A stretch of 64,000 bases of DNA, taken from Chitinophaga sp. MM2321. GTDB lineage: Bacteria > Bacteroidota > Bacteroidia > Chitinophagales > Chitinophagaceae. The position numbers and the translations under genes were made by a program. Below, in pieces: positions 1 to 9,768 of the stretch (position 1 is the stretch's first letter; each line of letters opens with the position of its first letter). The DNA is taken from positions 5,861,001 through 5,925,000 of the forward strand of contig NZ_OZ035533.1 of the NCBI RefSeq assembly GCF_964033635.1, read 5' to 3'. The notes beneath the pieces were generated by a model that saw only the letters and a list, made by a program, of their open reading frames with translations, was not told where the DNA came from and made no database searches.

Positions 1-506
1 GCTGCAGGCTGTTTATCTTTCTTGGCAGCTATAGCAGGTACCTGCTTCGTCTCCAATTCGGGAGCGGCGGGCTTAATTGTATTGGTTGCCGGCGCAGCGG
101 CATGTTCCGACAATACCTGCGATACCGCCGTATCCTGTAAGGCGGACGGCGGAATATCCATCTTTGCAATAGGTGCTTTGCTGTTTTGCTGGTTCAGCAG
201 GAACCAGCCACCAGTGATCATCAACAACAGGATGGCGGCAGCAGCGGCACGGCGGTAATACATAGGACGCACAACTGCTTTGCCAGGTGCCACACGGGCA
301 GCCAGGCGGGCAGTAAGATCATCCTGGTGTTCCTGCTGATCCGGCGCATGCATGGCGTACCCTTCCAACGCATCAGCCAGGAACGGGTCGTCCAGTGCCT
401 GGCGTTCCAGGGCATGCATAGCTTTATCATCCAGCTCACCCGCCAGGTATTGGCGTATGAGTTCGGCGCTTACCATTACTTTTTTATGTGGTTCCTTGTC
501 AGGCAT
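1..506 (-). CDS. Sigma-associated single-pass membrane protein, C-terminus cut by window edge
   Basis: Only about 168 N-terminal codons are visible; the frame runs off the left edge. Residues 1-85 are cytoplasmic and include IRQYLAGELDDKAMHALE and DPFLADALEGY. A single membrane helix lies at about residues 88-104, followed by an Ala/Pro/Lys-rich linker. In Bacteroidota this N-terminal pattern usually precedes a TonB C-terminal or carboxypeptidase-regulatory-like domain, and that deciding part is outside the window. The chosen ATG at 506 overlaps the end of the sigma gene by 8 bp, which suggests translational coupling; another in-frame ATG lies 30 bp further in. Inferred role: membrane partner, perhaps anti-sigma, of the preceding sigma factor. 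Confidence 0.7.
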   Translation of the reverse strand, partial: MPDKEPHKKVMVSAELIRQYLAGELDDKAMHALERQALDDPFLADALEGYAMHAPDQQEHQDDLTARLAARVAPGKAVVRPMYYRRAAAAAILLLMITGGWFLLNQQNSKAPIAKMDIPPSALQDTAVSQVLSEHAAAPATNTIKPAAPELETKQVPAIAAKKDKQPA

Positions 507-1053
507 GTTGTTGTTCCATACATATTTTCAGGTTACGCTTTCCATTCTGTATATAGCTTTTCACCTTGTTCATTTCGTATCCCGTAATCACGCACACCTC
601 GCGGTAGCTTTTTTCTTTCAGGTAAAACAGGTCCACGCTGCGCTTCTGCTCTTCCGGTAAGGTTTCCAGGCATTTTTCCATGGATTGGAGGTTGTCCTCC
701 AGCGTAATTCCGTTGTCATGATGCCCCGTTTCTCCGTTTTCCATAAGGGGGTACTCATCTACTGATACATGCAGCGATTCCTTATTCTTCATGGCGCGCA
801 GCTTCATCAGGCAATGGTTGCGTGACAGCACATGTAGCCAGCTTTTAAAGTTTTGTACCTCGTGCTGTTTCAACTTAGTGATCAGTTCCTCGAAAATCAG
901 CATCACAGCATCCTTACTGGCTTCTTCATCAAAATATTGCAGACATACTCCATACACGAGGTTGATATACCTTTGATATAGCGCAGCCAGGTAGTCCAGT
1001 TTGCCGGTAGCTTTATACTCCCGGATCAAATCGGCATCCGCTGCATCCTGCAT
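499..1053 (-). CDS. ECF-type RNA polymerase sigma-70 factor
   Basis: 184 residues from the ATG at 1053. Region 2 covers roughly residues 5-85 (YQRYINLVYGVC, then FKSWLHVLSRNHCLMKLR). Region 4 is at about 125-175 (LPEEQKRSVDLFYLKEKSYREVC, ending in a helix that would contact the -35 region). A TTG eight codons upstream (1077) is in frame, but the ATG gives the usual short ECF N-terminus. The stop overlaps the next gene, a membrane protein that may hold this sigma inactive. It would direct polymerase to a small regulon, probably including its own operon. The trigger cannot be read from the sequence. Confidence 0.88.
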   Translation of the reverse strand: MQDAADADLIREYKATGKLDYLAALYQRYINLVYGVCLQYFDEEASKDAVMLIFEELITKLKQHEVQNFKSWLHVLSRNHCLMKLRAMKNKESLHVSVDEYPLMENGETGHHDNGITLEDNLQSMEKCLETLPEEQKRSVDLFYLKEKSYREVCVITGYEMNKVKSYIQNGKRNLKICMEQQHA

Positions 1054-1105
1054 GATATTTTGACGAATAAATTCCAAACTGATAAATCCGTGGTTTTAAA
1101 ACAAC

Positions 1106-1158
1106 ATTGCCCTGTAAGGCAATGTCATGATGTGCAATGATTGTCTTTACAGGGCAAT
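1106..1158 (-). terminator. Hairpin downstream of purH
   Basis: Inverted repeat ATTGCCCTGTAA (1106-1117) and TTACAGGGCAAT (1147-1158) with a 29-nt loop. It lies 27 bp past the purH stop, before the sigma gene. No strong T-run follows, so it may be a transcript-end hairpin rather than a classic intrinsic terminator. Confidence 0.5.
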
Positions 1159-1184
1159 ATAATATAAATCGTTCTTCTCAAAAA

Positions 1185-2699
1185 TTAATGACGGAAATGT
1201 CTCATACCGGTCATTACCATCACCATATCGTGTTGTTTGCAGAATTCAATGGAGTCGTTGTCGCGAACGGAGCCGCCCGGCTGAATGATCGCCGTGATAC
1301 CCTGTTCGTTGGCAATACGTACGCAATCATCAAACGGGAAGAAGGCATCAGAAGCCATCACCGCGCCTTTCAGCTCAAAGTTAAACTGTCCGGCTTTTTC
1401 AATCGCATGACGCAGGGCATCAATGCGGGAAGTCTGACCACAACCTTTACCTACCAGCTGCTTGTCTTTTACCAGGGCGATAGCGTTTGATTTCAGGTGC
1501 TTGCAAACGATGTTGGCAAATTCCAGGTCCGCCTTTTCTGCCGGTGTAGCCGGGTGCGCACCTACATCATTCCACTCTTTATAGTTACCGTTGTCACTAT
1601 CCTGCAACAGTACCCCATTCAATACATTTTTGAACATGTATTTGCTCTTCACAGGTTGCTTTTGTTCCAGTAAGATACGGTTCTTCTTCGCTTGTAATAC
1701 AACCAGTGCATCCGCATCAAATCCGGGCGCAATCAGTATTTCAAAGAATATTTCACTGATAGATTCCGCCGTGGTTTTGTCTACTGTTTTATTGCAAACC
1801 AGTACACCGCCAAAAGCACTTTCCTTATCACCTGCCAAAGCAGCATCCCAGGCTTCTTTCAGCGTAGAACGGGTAGCAATCCCGCAAACGTTGGTATGTT
1901 TGATCACCGCAAAAGTAGTGTCGGTAAACTCCTGGATCAGCTGACAGGCAGCATCTACATCTACCAGGTTGTTGAAAGACAGTTCCTTGCCATGGAGTTT
2001 GTTGAATATTTCGTTCAGGTTACCGTAGAAAACACCACGTTGGTGCGGGTTTTCGCCATAACGGTTTACCTGGCCTTCCGGAACAGAGAGCTGAAAATTA
2101 GCGCCCGGCTCATTATTCAGGAAGTATTGGGAAATGGCTACATCGTAGTGAGCGCATACTTCAAATGCTTTGGCAGCAAAGCTTCTGCGATCCTCTAAGG
2201 TAGTAGTACCCTTACTTTCCGTTAATACTTTTTCCAGGTCGGCATACTGATCTTTAGATGCAACGATCAGCACATCTTTAAAGTTCTTGCCGGCAGCGCG
2301 GATCAGGGATACCCCACCTATGTCTATCTTTTCAATGATGGTCTGTTCTTCACTGGTGCTCTTTACCGTTTCTTCAAACGGGTAGAGGTCAACGATCACG
2401 AGGTCTATTTCCGGGATCTGGTATTCCTTCAGCTGCTCCAGGTCCTGCGGATTTCCGCGCCGGGCGAGGATACCACCAAATACTTTAGGATGGAGGGTTT
2501 TAACGCGTCCGCCCAAAATGGAAGGATAAGCCGTGAGGTCTTCTACAGCCACGCAGGAAACACCCAATTCCTCAATAAATTTTTGTGTACCGCCGGTAGA
2601 ATAGATGGTCACACCTTGTTCACCTAACTTTTTAACAATGTTCTCCAGGTTATCTTTATAGAAAACGGAGATCAATGCTGATTTAATTTGCTTTTGCAT
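1185..2699 (-). CDS. purH: Bifunctional AICAR transformylase / IMP cyclohydrolase
   Basis: 504 residues, the normal length of the family. The N-terminal MGS-like IMP cyclohydrolase domain spans about residues 1-190 (STGGTQKFIEELG, GGRVKTLHPKVFGGIL). The C-terminal AICAR formyltransferase domain includes VIKHTNVCGIA, holding the catalytic Lys-His pair, and the end motif QPGGSVRDNDSIEFC. It performs the last two steps of IMP synthesis in the cytoplasm, using 10-formyl-tetrahydrofolate. The stop codon of purH faces the hairpin at 1106-1158. comEC ends only 12 bp upstream, so the two genes are probably co-transcribed, although their functions are unrelated. Confidence 0.97.
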   Translation of the reverse strand: MQKQIKSALISVFYKDNLENIVKKLGEQGVTIYSTGGTQKFIEELGVSCVAVEDLTAYPSILGGRVKTLHPKVFGGILARRGNPQDLEQLKEYQIPEIDLVIVDLYPFEETVKSTSEEQTIIEKIDIGGVSLIRAAGKNFKDVLIVASKDQYADLEKVLTESKGTTTLEDRRSFAAKAFEVCAHYDVAISQYFLNNEPGANFQLSVPEGQVNRYGENPHQRGVFYGNLNEIFNKLHGKELSFNNLVDVDAACQLIQEFTDTTFAVIKHTNVCGIATRSTLKEAWDAALAGDKESAFGGVLVCNKTVDKTTAESISEIFFEILIAPGFDADALVVLQAKKNRILLEQKQPVKSKYMFKNVLNGVLLQDSDNGNYKEWNDVGAHPATPAEKADLEFANIVCKHLKSNAIALVKDKQLVGKGCGQTSRIDALRHAIEKAGQFNFELKGAVMASDAFFPFDDCVRIANEQGITAIIQPGGSVRDNDSIEFCKQHDMVMVMTGMRHFRH

Positions 2700-2711
2700 G
2701 AATGGAAAACA

Positions 2712-4808
2712 TTAGAAATTAATAACATAGGCTCCCTGGTCTGGAACCGAAAAGCAGCGCAAAGTTAACGCGTAACAATCACTTTTCCATTGCCGGATCC
2801 TGCCGGGCGAATTAGAAGCGGCAAAAATGATGGTATTACAATCGTATAAATCTGTCAGCCGCCTGATGTTCAGCCTGGGATTGCGGGTAATTAAAATATA
2901 ATCTGCAAAGAATTTTTTTCCGGGAGATCCTGCCGGCAACGCACTGTCTATAATCACCAGCTGTTTCCCCTGAAAACGGATATAATGCCCGTATTGTTGA
3001 AAAGTAGCCGGCTTCGCCGGATGTACACCCAGGAGCTGACGCGAAGCCAGCAGCTGTTGACCTATGGGTAACCGCCAAATGGTATCATCCCCTGCAAACT
3101 GCACCTGCTGCCCTTCCACAAAATCGATGGCCGTATAGGCGGGCACGTTGTAGATGATCATCTTTTTCTGCGCCCTGCACCCCATCACCCACCACACATG
3201 ACCAGCCAGACAACACCAGCAGCCGATGAAAGCCAGCCACACGCCCTGCTTCCACCTGAGCAGCAGCCAAAGCGCCACACCGGCTATGAAAAGATATAAG
3301 AAAATCGTCTGACCAATACCCAGCGGAAGATCTTTGATCACCGCATAGGGCAAAGCTCCCAGCCACCCAACACTGTTGTTCATGGCCAGGATGAGATACT
3401 TGATGCCCAGTCCCACCCACTGCGCCAGTAAAGGGAAAGGCGCCAGGAACAGTAGTACAATTTCTGCATAGATCACTATTGTAGACAACGGCACTGCTAT
3501 CAGGTTGGCCGGTATAAAGTAATTCGGAAACTGATGAAAATAAAAGATACTTACCGGTAGCGTGAGTAGCTGTGCAGCAAGTGATAACGCTGTCATTTGC
3601 CACAACAGGTCCAGCCATTTTTTATCGGACTGGAATTTTTTGTAGATAGGCTGATAAAACAACAGGATGCTGAGTACTGCCAGGTAGGAAAGCTGAAAAC
3701 CCGCATCCATCAACAGGTAGGGGTCATAACACAACAGCAGGAAAGCAGAAGCCGCCAGGGTATTGTAAATACTGCTATGACGATTCAATACAAAACGTCC
3801 CAGGGTAATGCCCGTGAACATGACCGCAGAACGCAGTACAGACGCCGAAGCACCTGTCAGCAATGCAAAGCCCCATAAGATCAGTAACACGATCACCGCT
3901 TTTCCGATATCGGTAACCCGGTGGGCGGGCAGCCATTGCAGGAGCCATAACAATGTTCCATACAACAACGCCAGGTGCATACCGGAGATGGCAATGATGT
4001 GTACAATACCGGTGTTGCTGTAGCTTTGCACTACCTCTTTGTCAAGATCCTGCCGGTAGCCTATCAGCAACGCTTCTGCCATACCCGCCTCCGGGCCTTC
4101 GCCAATATATTTTTTCAGGTTTTCCAGGCAGTAATTTCTCGCCTGCAACAAAAAGCGGTTAATGATACCCGCATCCCGCCCCGGAAGCATGCAGTAATCT
4201 TCCGGCCGCAGAAAAAGCTGGTGATAGATCTGCCTGGTAGCACAGTACTGCCGGTAATCAAAAGAACCGGGGTTACCACTGTTTTTGATCAATGCGGGCT
4301 TTTTAGCCACCAATATCCGATCTCCATACACCAACCCCGCCGATATGGAATCCCTGCTAAAATACACCAGTAAGTGCCCTTTAACGGGCACTATATGTCC
4401 ACCCTTAGACAAGGCTATCACTGTAGCGGTAGTTTTCAGGGAACGGGGCTTTTCTTCCAATGGCGCCGCTATACGCAGCAACAACCGGGAGCTGTTGTTC
4501 ATAACAGGTGCGAAATATCCTTTCTGGTGGCGCAGATCAGCCGAATATAACAACAGGCTGCCGGCGCAAAACATCCCCGCAAATAACAGGATCCCTGCCA
4601 GATGAGCCTGCGCAAACCGGTACCGGACAGGCAGAAAGCGGAACAATAACCCACCAGCCATCATCAGGGTGATGACCGTAAGTAACATCACCAGTGAAAA
4701 AGAAAGATATAATTGTGCGGTAATGCCAGCCATTAAAGGCACTATCAAACGAAGAAAGGGCACACGCTTCCAGCGCGTGGATACAAACACGGATGATTCA
4801 AACTGCAT
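2712..4808 (-). CDS. comEC: ComEC/Rec2 family DNA-uptake channel protein
   Basis: 698 residues with many membrane helices. Order: short helices at about 15-75, an N-terminal soluble domain (DUF4131-like, about 80-210), then the Competence domain with GYRQDLDKEVVQSYSNTGIVHIIAISGMHL and a helix-rich core to about 520. After two helices the C-terminal 130 residues occupy the place of the metallo-beta-lactamase domain. No HxHxDH signature is visible there, so this part looks degenerate. In competent bacteria ComEC carries single-stranded DNA across the inner membrane. It runs into purH with a 12-bp gap. Whether this strain is competent cannot be inferred. Confidence 0.85.
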   Translation of the reverse strand: MQFESSVFVSTRWKRVPFLRLIVPLMAGITAQLYLSFSLVMLLTVITLMMAGGLLFRFLPVRYRFAQAHLAGILLFAGMFCAGSLLLYSADLRHQKGYFAPVMNNSSRLLLRIAAPLEEKPRSLKTTATVIALSKGGHIVPVKGHLLVYFSRDSISAGLVYGDRILVAKKPALIKNSGNPGSFDYRQYCATRQIYHQLFLRPEDYCMLPGRDAGIINRFLLQARNYCLENLKKYIGEGPEAGMAEALLIGYRQDLDKEVVQSYSNTGIVHIIAISGMHLALLYGTLLWLLQWLPAHRVTDIGKAVIVLLILWGFALLTGASASVLRSAVMFTGITLGRFVLNRHSSIYNTLAASAFLLLCYDPYLLMDAGFQLSYLAVLSILLFYQPIYKKFQSDKKWLDLLWQMTALSLAAQLLTLPVSIFYFHQFPNYFIPANLIAVPLSTIVIYAEIVLLFLAPFPLLAQWVGLGIKYLILAMNNSVGWLGALPYAVIKDLPLGIGQTIFLYLFIAGVALWLLLRWKQGVWLAFIGCWCCLAGHVWWVMGCRAQKKMIIYNVPAYTAIDFVEGQQVQFAGDDTIWRLPIGQQLLASRQLLGVHPAKPATFQQYGHYIRFQGKQLVIIDSALPAGSPGKKFFADYILITRNPRLNIRRLTDLYDCNTIIFAASNSPGRIRQWKSDCYALTLRCFSVPDQGAYVINF

Positions 4809-5150
4809 GTGGGTTAACTTTTAAACAATCCTAAGTTAATAAATTACCCATAGTAACAATCGGATCAACCCGTTCAAAAAGCAGTTGCCGCAAGCTTCCC
4901 CTGATGCAGTTCCCAATTCAGCCGATGTGCTGCATGATGGCTTTACCGGTGATGGCGATTTCACGAAGAATTACGTAAATATATAAAGATCAGTTTATTT
5001 AATATTATAAATATTCGCATCTGTTATTGATTAGTTAACATCTTCTTTAAATATAATATTATTTGTAAAATGCATTACCGGTCACGCTATTTGTATCGAA
5101 TCAAGATTCAATAGTCGTGTCTTTAATGGTTATTTTGAGGGAAAAGAAGG

Positions 5151-5170
5151 AGCCTGATATTTATCAGGCT
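5151..5170 (+). terminator. Orphan terminator-like hairpin
   Basis: AGCCTGATA / TATCAGGCT separated by two T, followed on the plus strand by CTGTTTATTT. No plus-strand gene precedes it. Read on the minus strand it could instead be a second terminator after carB. Confidence 0.45.
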
Positions 5171-5205
5171 CTGTTTATTTCAGGGATACCCCATTAAAAA
5201 ATAAA

Positions 5206-5238
5206 AACGGAGTTGCAGGCAGTACCCACAACTCCGTT
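5206..5238 (-). terminator. Intrinsic terminator of carB
   Basis: AACGGAGTTG (5206-5215) pairs with CAACTCCGTT (5229-5238). Read on the minus strand the stem ends in TTTTTATTTTTT, 17 bp after the carB stop. Confidence 0.85.
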
Positions 5239-5255
5239 ATTCGTAAAGTGTATTT

Positions 5256-8072
5256 TTATTTACTCAAATACATGCTCTTCTCCTTAAACAGCTGTCTGAA
5301 GTAAGGATCACGCAAATCTTTGATAAAGCGGATGGCTTCACCCGTTGATTTCATTTCAGGTCCGAGCTCCTTGTTCACACCAGGGAACTTATTGAAGGAA
5401 AATACCGGTTCCTTGATTGCAAAACCAGTCAGTTTCTTTTCAATTGTAAAGTCCTTCAGCTTATTGGCGCCGATCATCACTTTGGTAGCGATGTTCAGGT
5501 AAGGCACCTGGTAAGCCTTGGCGATGAATGGTGTGGTACGGGATGCACGTGGATTCGCTTCTATCACATATACATTTCCGTCTTTAATAGCGAATTGGAT
5601 ATTGATCAAACCACAGATATTCAGGGCGCGGGCAATCTTTTCAGCGTAGTATTCCATAGTGGTAACTTCAATCGGTGAAAGATTGAAAGCCGGCAGTAAT
5701 GCATGGCTGTCTCCACTGTGAATACCGGCTGGTTCAATATGCTCCATAACACCCATTACATGGAAGTCAGTGCCATCAAAAATACCATCGATCTCTGCTT
5801 CCTGGCAACGATCCAGGAAGTGGTCGATCAATATTTTGTTGCCCGGCAAATGGCGCAGCAGGCTCAATACTGATTCTTCCAGTTCTTCCTCGTTGATCAC
5901 GATACGCATACGTTGTCCGCCCAGTACATAAGAAGGACGCACCAATACCGGATAACCTACTTCTTTGGCAACTTCGATAGCATCGTCTGTATTATAGGCA
6001 GTGCCGTAATTTGGATAAGGAATACCCAGCTCTTTCAGCAGGTCGGAGAAACGACCGCGATCTTCTGCGATGTCCATGTTATCGAAAGATGTACCGATGA
6101 TCTTCACACCTTTCTCTTCCAGGCGCTTGGCCAGTTTCAATGCTGTTTGTCCGCCCAGCTGTACAATCACCCCTTCTGGTTTTTCCAGCTCAATGATTTC
6201 CCACAGGTTTTCCCAGAACACCGGCTCGAAATAAAGTTTATCGGCCATGTCGAAATCAGTAGAAACCGTTTCCGGGTTACAGTTCACCATGATCGCTTCG
6301 TATCCGCAATCCTGGATAGCCTGTAATCCGTGTGTACAGCAGTAGTCAAACTCTATACCCTGGCCAATCCTATTAGGACCGGAACCCAGTACAATGATCT
6401 TTTTCTTATCTGTAACGATACTTTCGTTTTCTGTATCGAAGGTAGAATAGAAGTAAGGTGTTTTCGCTTCAAACTCCGCACTACAGGTATCTACCATTTT
6501 GAAGGTACGTCTGATGTTGAGTTCTTTACGTTTTGCATATACTTCATCTTCTTCGCAATCACCAAACAGGATAGACAACTGTGCATCTGAGAAGCCCATT
6601 TTCTTGGCATCTCTCAGCATATCAACCGGCACTGTTGCCAGGTCATATTCCAGGAGTTGTTTCTCCAGGTTTACGATATCCTGTATCTGGTGCAGGAACC
6701 AGCGGTCGATATAGGTAAGCTGATGAATATGTTTTACAGATACGCCCGCCATCAAAGCATCTTTGATACGGAAGATACGATCCCAGGTAGGACGTTTTAA
6801 TTTCTCTACCAGTTGTTCGCTCTTCATCAATGACTTACCATAGTAACCCAAACCGAGTGCATCGTTTTCGAGGCTCTGGCAGGCCTTCTGCAAGGCTTCG
6901 GGGAAAGTACGGCCAATGGCCATTACTTCACCTACAGATTTCATCTGCAATCCTAATGTATCATCAGCACCCTTGAACTTATCGAAGTTCCAGCGTGGCA
7001 TTTTTACGATCACATAATCTAATGCAGGTTCAAAGAAAGCAGAAGTTGTTTGGGTGATCTGATTTTCCAGCTCGTCCAATGTATAGCCTATGGCCAGTTT
7101 AGCTGCAATCTTAGCGATCGGGTAACCGGTAGCTTTGGATGCCAGCGCAGAAGAACGGCTTACACGCGGATTGATTTCAATCGCGATCAGTTCTTCATTT
7201 TCCGGGTTAAGGGAAAACTGTACGTTACAACCACCGGCAAAGTTGCCGAGATCCCGCATCATCATCATCGCTTTGTTACGCATGTCCTGGAAAGCGGTAT
7301 CGCTCAGGGTCATGGCTGGCGCCACTGTGATGGAGTCTCCTGTATGGATCCCCATAGGGTCCAGGTTTTCTACTGTACAGATGATAACTACGTTATCATT
7401 CTTATCACGCAGCAGTTCCAGTTCGAATTCCTTCCATCCGAGTACGGCTTTTTCTACCAGTACTTCGTGAATGGGAGAAGCTTTCAAACCACGGTCCAGG
7501 GCTTCGTCCAGGTCATCTTTGCTGTGTACGAATCCACCGCCGGTACCACCCAGTGTAAAAGAAGGACGGATTACCAATGGAAATCCGATTTCCTGTGCAA
7601 ACTCTTTTCCTTCCAGGAAGGAGTTGGCAGTTCTGGCAGGTGCCACAGGTATGCCCAGCTGAATCATCCACTGGCGGAACTGTTCGCGGTCTTCTGCTTT
7701 GTCAATGGCTTTAATGTCTACCCCAATCAGGCGTACATTATATTTCTCCCAGATTCCCAGCTCGTCTACTTCTTTACAAAGGTTCAGCGCAGTTTGGCCG
7801 CCCATAGTAGGTAATACGGCATCTATCTGGTTTTCTTCCAGGATCTGCTCAATGCTTTCCACCGTCAATGGAAGCAAATAAACCTTATCGGCCATCATTG
7901 GATCCGTCATGATGGTAGCCGGGTTGGAATTAATCAATATCACTTTTATCCCTTCTTCCCGCAGCGAACGTGCTGCCTGGGAACCGGAATAGTCGAATTC
8001 GCAAGCCTGACCAATAATAATGGGTCCAGAACCGATAATGAGTACAGATTTGATAGATGTGTCTTTTGGCAT
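5256..8072 (-). CDS. carB: Carbamoyl-phosphate synthase large subunit, short form
   Basis: 938 residues. Two ATP-grasp synthetase halves are present: the first starts at [18 protein letters not shown], the second at [18 protein letters not shown], with [12 protein letters not shown] and [11 protein letters not shown] as ATP-grasp loops. It uses ammonia from the CarA glutaminase subunit, bicarbonate and two ATP to make carbamoyl phosphate for pyrimidine and arginine synthesis. The protein stops at [13 protein letters not shown]...KSMYLSK, so the C-terminal MGS-like allosteric domain (about 130 residues in the 1073-residue E. coli enzyme) is missing. carA is not adjacent. A terminator follows directly. 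Confidence 0.96.
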   Translation of the reverse strand: MPKDTSIKSVLIIGSGPIIIGQACEFDYSGSQAARSLREEGIKVILINSNPATIMTDPMMADKVYLLPLTVESIEQILEENQIDAVLPTMGGQTALNLCKEVDELGIWEKYNVRLIGVDIKAIDKAEDREQFRQWMIQLGIPVAPARTANSFLEGKEFAQEIGFPLVIRPSFTLGGTGGGFVHSKDDLDEALDRGLKASPIHEVLVEKAVLGWKEFELELLRDKNDNVVIICTVENLDPMGIHTGDSITVAPAMTLSDTAFQDMRNKAMMMMRDLGNFAGGCNVQFSLNPENEELIAIEINPRVSRSSALASKATGYPIAKIAAKLAIGYTLDELENQITQTTSAFFEPALDYVIVKMPRWNFDKFKGADDTLGLQMKSVGEVMAIGRTFPEALQKACQSLENDALGLGYYGKSLMKSEQLVEKLKRPTWDRIFRIKDALMAGVSVKHIHQLTYIDRWFLHQIQDIVNLEKQLLEYDLATVPVDMLRDAKKMGFSDAQLSILFGDCEEDEVYAKRKELNIRRTFKMVDTCSAEFEAKTPYFYSTFDTENESIVTDKKKIIVLGSGPNRIGQGIEFDYCCTHGLQAIQDCGYEAIMVNCNPETVSTDFDMADKLYFEPVFWENLWEIIELEKPEGVIVQLGGQTALKLAKRLEEKGVKIIGTSFDNMDIAEDRGRFSDLLKELGIPYPNYGTAYNTDDAIEVAKEVGYPVLVRPSYVLGGQRMRIVINEEELEESVLSLLRHLPGNKILIDHFLDRCQEAEIDGIFDGTDFHVMGVMEHIEPAGIHSGDSHALLPAFNLSPIEVTTMEYYAEKIARALNICGLINIQFAIKDGNVYVIEANPRASRTTPFIAKAYQVPYLNIATKVMIGANKLKDFTIEKKLTGFAIKEPVFSFNKFPGVNKELGPEMKSTGEAIRFIKDLRDPYFRQLFKEKSMYLSK

Positions 8073-8509
8073 TTGTGTAATCTATTGAAAATGAAAAACC
8101 AAATTGATTTTAATGCCGTTTCAGGGAACAAAAAAATCGTGCGAAGTTACGGGATTTCAGTATTCCTTCCACAATTAATTTTTAAAAAGCATTCCTGAAA
8201 CCCTGATATGATAAACTTTCTTAATGAAAAACAAGTGTTTGAAATGAAAAATTCAAACAAAAATATCTTCCTGCATCTGGTAAATTTTCAACATAAAAAA
8301 TATCCGTTTGAAAAGGGTTAAATACACACCTTATTTCGCGTATAAATACGTTTCTTCATCTCCCTATATTATCCTAACTTTAATCTCCGTAGTAAAGGAT
8401 ATTGCACGAATACCCCAAAGAGACTGGCACAACAACCAAAGCCCTGCATACAGGGAAGATGCTTATCTGTTCTCTGAATACTTTTATAAACCCCCAAAAA
8501 TTAATTGTC
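8073..8509. other. Divergent gap between carB and the peptide cassette
   Basis: 437 bp, AT-rich. Contains a short perfect inverted repeat GTTTGAA (8237-8243) / TTCAAAC (8252-8258) and a weak plus-strand promoter candidate at 8351-8382. An open frame from 8402 joins the peptide gene in frame but shows no protein-like features. Confidence 0.5.
8351..8382 (+). promoter_or_regulatory. Weak candidate promoter of the MNIO cassette
   Basis: TTTC (8351) - N20 - TAACTTTA (8375-8382), one mismatch in each box from the Bacteroidota consensus. It would leave a leader of about 120 nt. Confidence 0.3.
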
Positions 8510-8764
8510 ATGCGTACTGCTGAAGTTCATTACGGAACTGATGGTCATGTTGACCTCACTGTGCCCAAAGGCACCAAAATGGAAGATCTTAATAAACTAC
8601 AGGCATTCGTTCACAAACAACTGGGCACTAAAATTAATCCCCGTGGTTGCCAGGCCTGCCTGTCGGGCGTACATTTCAACATCCGGGAGCAACTGGAAAA
8701 TGTGATCCGGGTAGACCTGGACAAAATGGCTACTATCAAAGAAACAGGCAGCCTCGGTCACTAA
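8510..8764 (+). CDS. Putative RiPP precursor peptide with CxxC motif
   Basis: 84 residues from the ATG at 8510. There is no signal peptide and no membrane helix. A conserved-looking region PRGCQACLSGVHF holds the only two cysteines (C47 and C50), followed by an amphipathic stretch and a polar tail ending GSLGH. A DUF692 gene starts 63 bp downstream on the same strand, which is the usual context of precursor peptides modified by MNIO enzymes. The first ~45 residues would be the leader and the CxxC region the modified core; this is inference. The alternative is a small metal-binding protein. The longer in-frame start at 8402 was not used because its extension has no protein-like pattern. Confidence 0.65.
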   Translation: MRTAEVHYGTDGHVDLTVPKGTKMEDLNKLQAFVHKQLGTKINPRGCQACLSGVHFNIREQLENVIRVDLDKMATIKETGSLGH

Positions 8765-8827
8765 TCTCTTCCCACACCGTCCTACTCCGGAATAGCCTGG
8801 GCCGGGCGGTGCTTAAACCTTTCTTAC

Positions 8828-9754
8828 ATGCCACAAATTTTATCTCCGGCCACTGTAGGTCATCTTTATGATAAAACAATTCCTAAACTGGGAATAGGCC
8901 TGTTGTACAATCCATCCCTGGAATTTTACCTGGAAGCATATCCAGGCTACTGCGATTATGTGGAAATTATCCCCGACATGTTCTGGACAGACCATGGAAG
9001 CAACCACCCATCCAGGTTTGAAGAAATAGAGTCCTGGATAAAAGTACTCCACAAACTGGCGGCACAGTATCCGTTAACATCCCACAACATCTCTTATTCG
9101 CTGGGAAGCGCAGGCATCTTTGACAGTGCCTATCTGCAAAAAATGCAGGAATGGCATCAGCAGTTTAAATTTAAATGGCACAGCGATCATCTGTCGTTTG
9201 TAAAAGTACACAACGACCAACACCAGGACCACAACGCAGGACTGGCTGTTCCGGTACCCTATGATTACGAAGTACTGGATATGATTGCAGGGCGTATCAA
9301 TGCTATCAAACGCAGTATAGACACGCCTTTCCTGGTAGAAAACAATGTTTATTTTATAGATCTTCCTGATCAGGAATTATCTGAAACCAGCTTCCTGAAT
9401 GAACTCTCCAACGAAACCTCCTGCGGGCTGCTGCTGGACATTCATAATGTTTATACCAATGCTGTCAACCATGGCTTCGATCCCATGGATTTTATCAGGC
9501 AACTGGAACTGGATAAAGTAATTGAAATACATATCGCAGGCGGCAATGAGCTGGGTGGTATGTATACGGATTCCCATGCGGGCCCTTGTCCGCCGGCAGT
9601 ATGGAGCTTACTCGAGTATACGTTACCGTTAGTTCCGAATTTATGCGGCATCACGTTCGAATTTCATGAGTCCTATTTTCATCTTATGCAATTTGACGGT
9701 ATCACGCATGAATTAAACAAGGCCAGAAAAGCCTGGAACCATTATCATACCTGA
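8828..9754 (+). CDS. DUF692 / MNIO-family multinuclear iron oxidase
   Basis: 308 residues, a TIM-barrel of the DUF692 family. Candidate iron ligands by position are H86 (SHNIS), H118, D120 and H121 (WHSDHLSF), E171 (FLVENN), D204 (LLLDIHN), H235 (IHIAGG) and H250 (DSHAGP). Characterised relatives (MbnB, TglH, ChrH, ApyH) use two or three iron ions and O2 to oxidise cysteine, asparagine/aspartate or neighbouring backbone in peptides. The gene sits between the small CxxC peptide (63 bp upstream) and the DUF2063-like partner (14 bp downstream), so the likely substrate is that peptide. The exact chemistry cannot be predicted. Confidence 0.88.
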   Translation: MPQILSPATVGHLYDKTIPKLGIGLLYNPSLEFYLEAYPGYCDYVEIIPDMFWTDHGSNHPSRFEEIESWIKVLHKLAAQYPLTSHNISYSLGSAGIFDSAYLQKMQEWHQQFKFKWHSDHLSFVKVHNDQHQDHNAGLAVPVPYDYEVLDMIAGRINAIKRSIDTPFLVENNVYFIDLPDQELSETSFLNELSNETSCGLLLDIHNVYTNAVNHGFDPMDFIRQLELDKVIEIHIAGGNELGGMYTDSHAGPCPPAVWSLLEYTLPLVPNLCGITFEFHESYFHLMQFDGITHELNKARKAWNHYHT

Positions 9755-9768
9755 AACACCTCAAACAT

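Larger units (their letters stand above)
4809..5255. other. 447-bp AT-rich gap between comEC and carB
   Basis: No convincing gene. It holds the 5' flank of comEC, an AT-rich stretch at about 4970-5070, and the two hairpins listed at 5151-5170 and 5206-5238. The first hairpin is not next to any annotated plus-strand gene. Confidence 0.6.

Noticed and set aside
4904..4978. 24-codon open frame with MCCMM in the comEC-carB gap
   Set aside because: No promoter at the right distance, no terminator, no conserved-looking Cys pattern; likely chance.
7050..7814. 254-codon open frame antisense to carB
   Set aside because: Mirror of a conserved carB region; no recognisable protein pattern and no promoter.
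8402..8509. In-frame upstream extension of the CxxC peptide (36 extra residues)
   Set aside because: The extension has no protein-like composition; the ATG at 8510 gives a compact peptide and leaves a normal leader.
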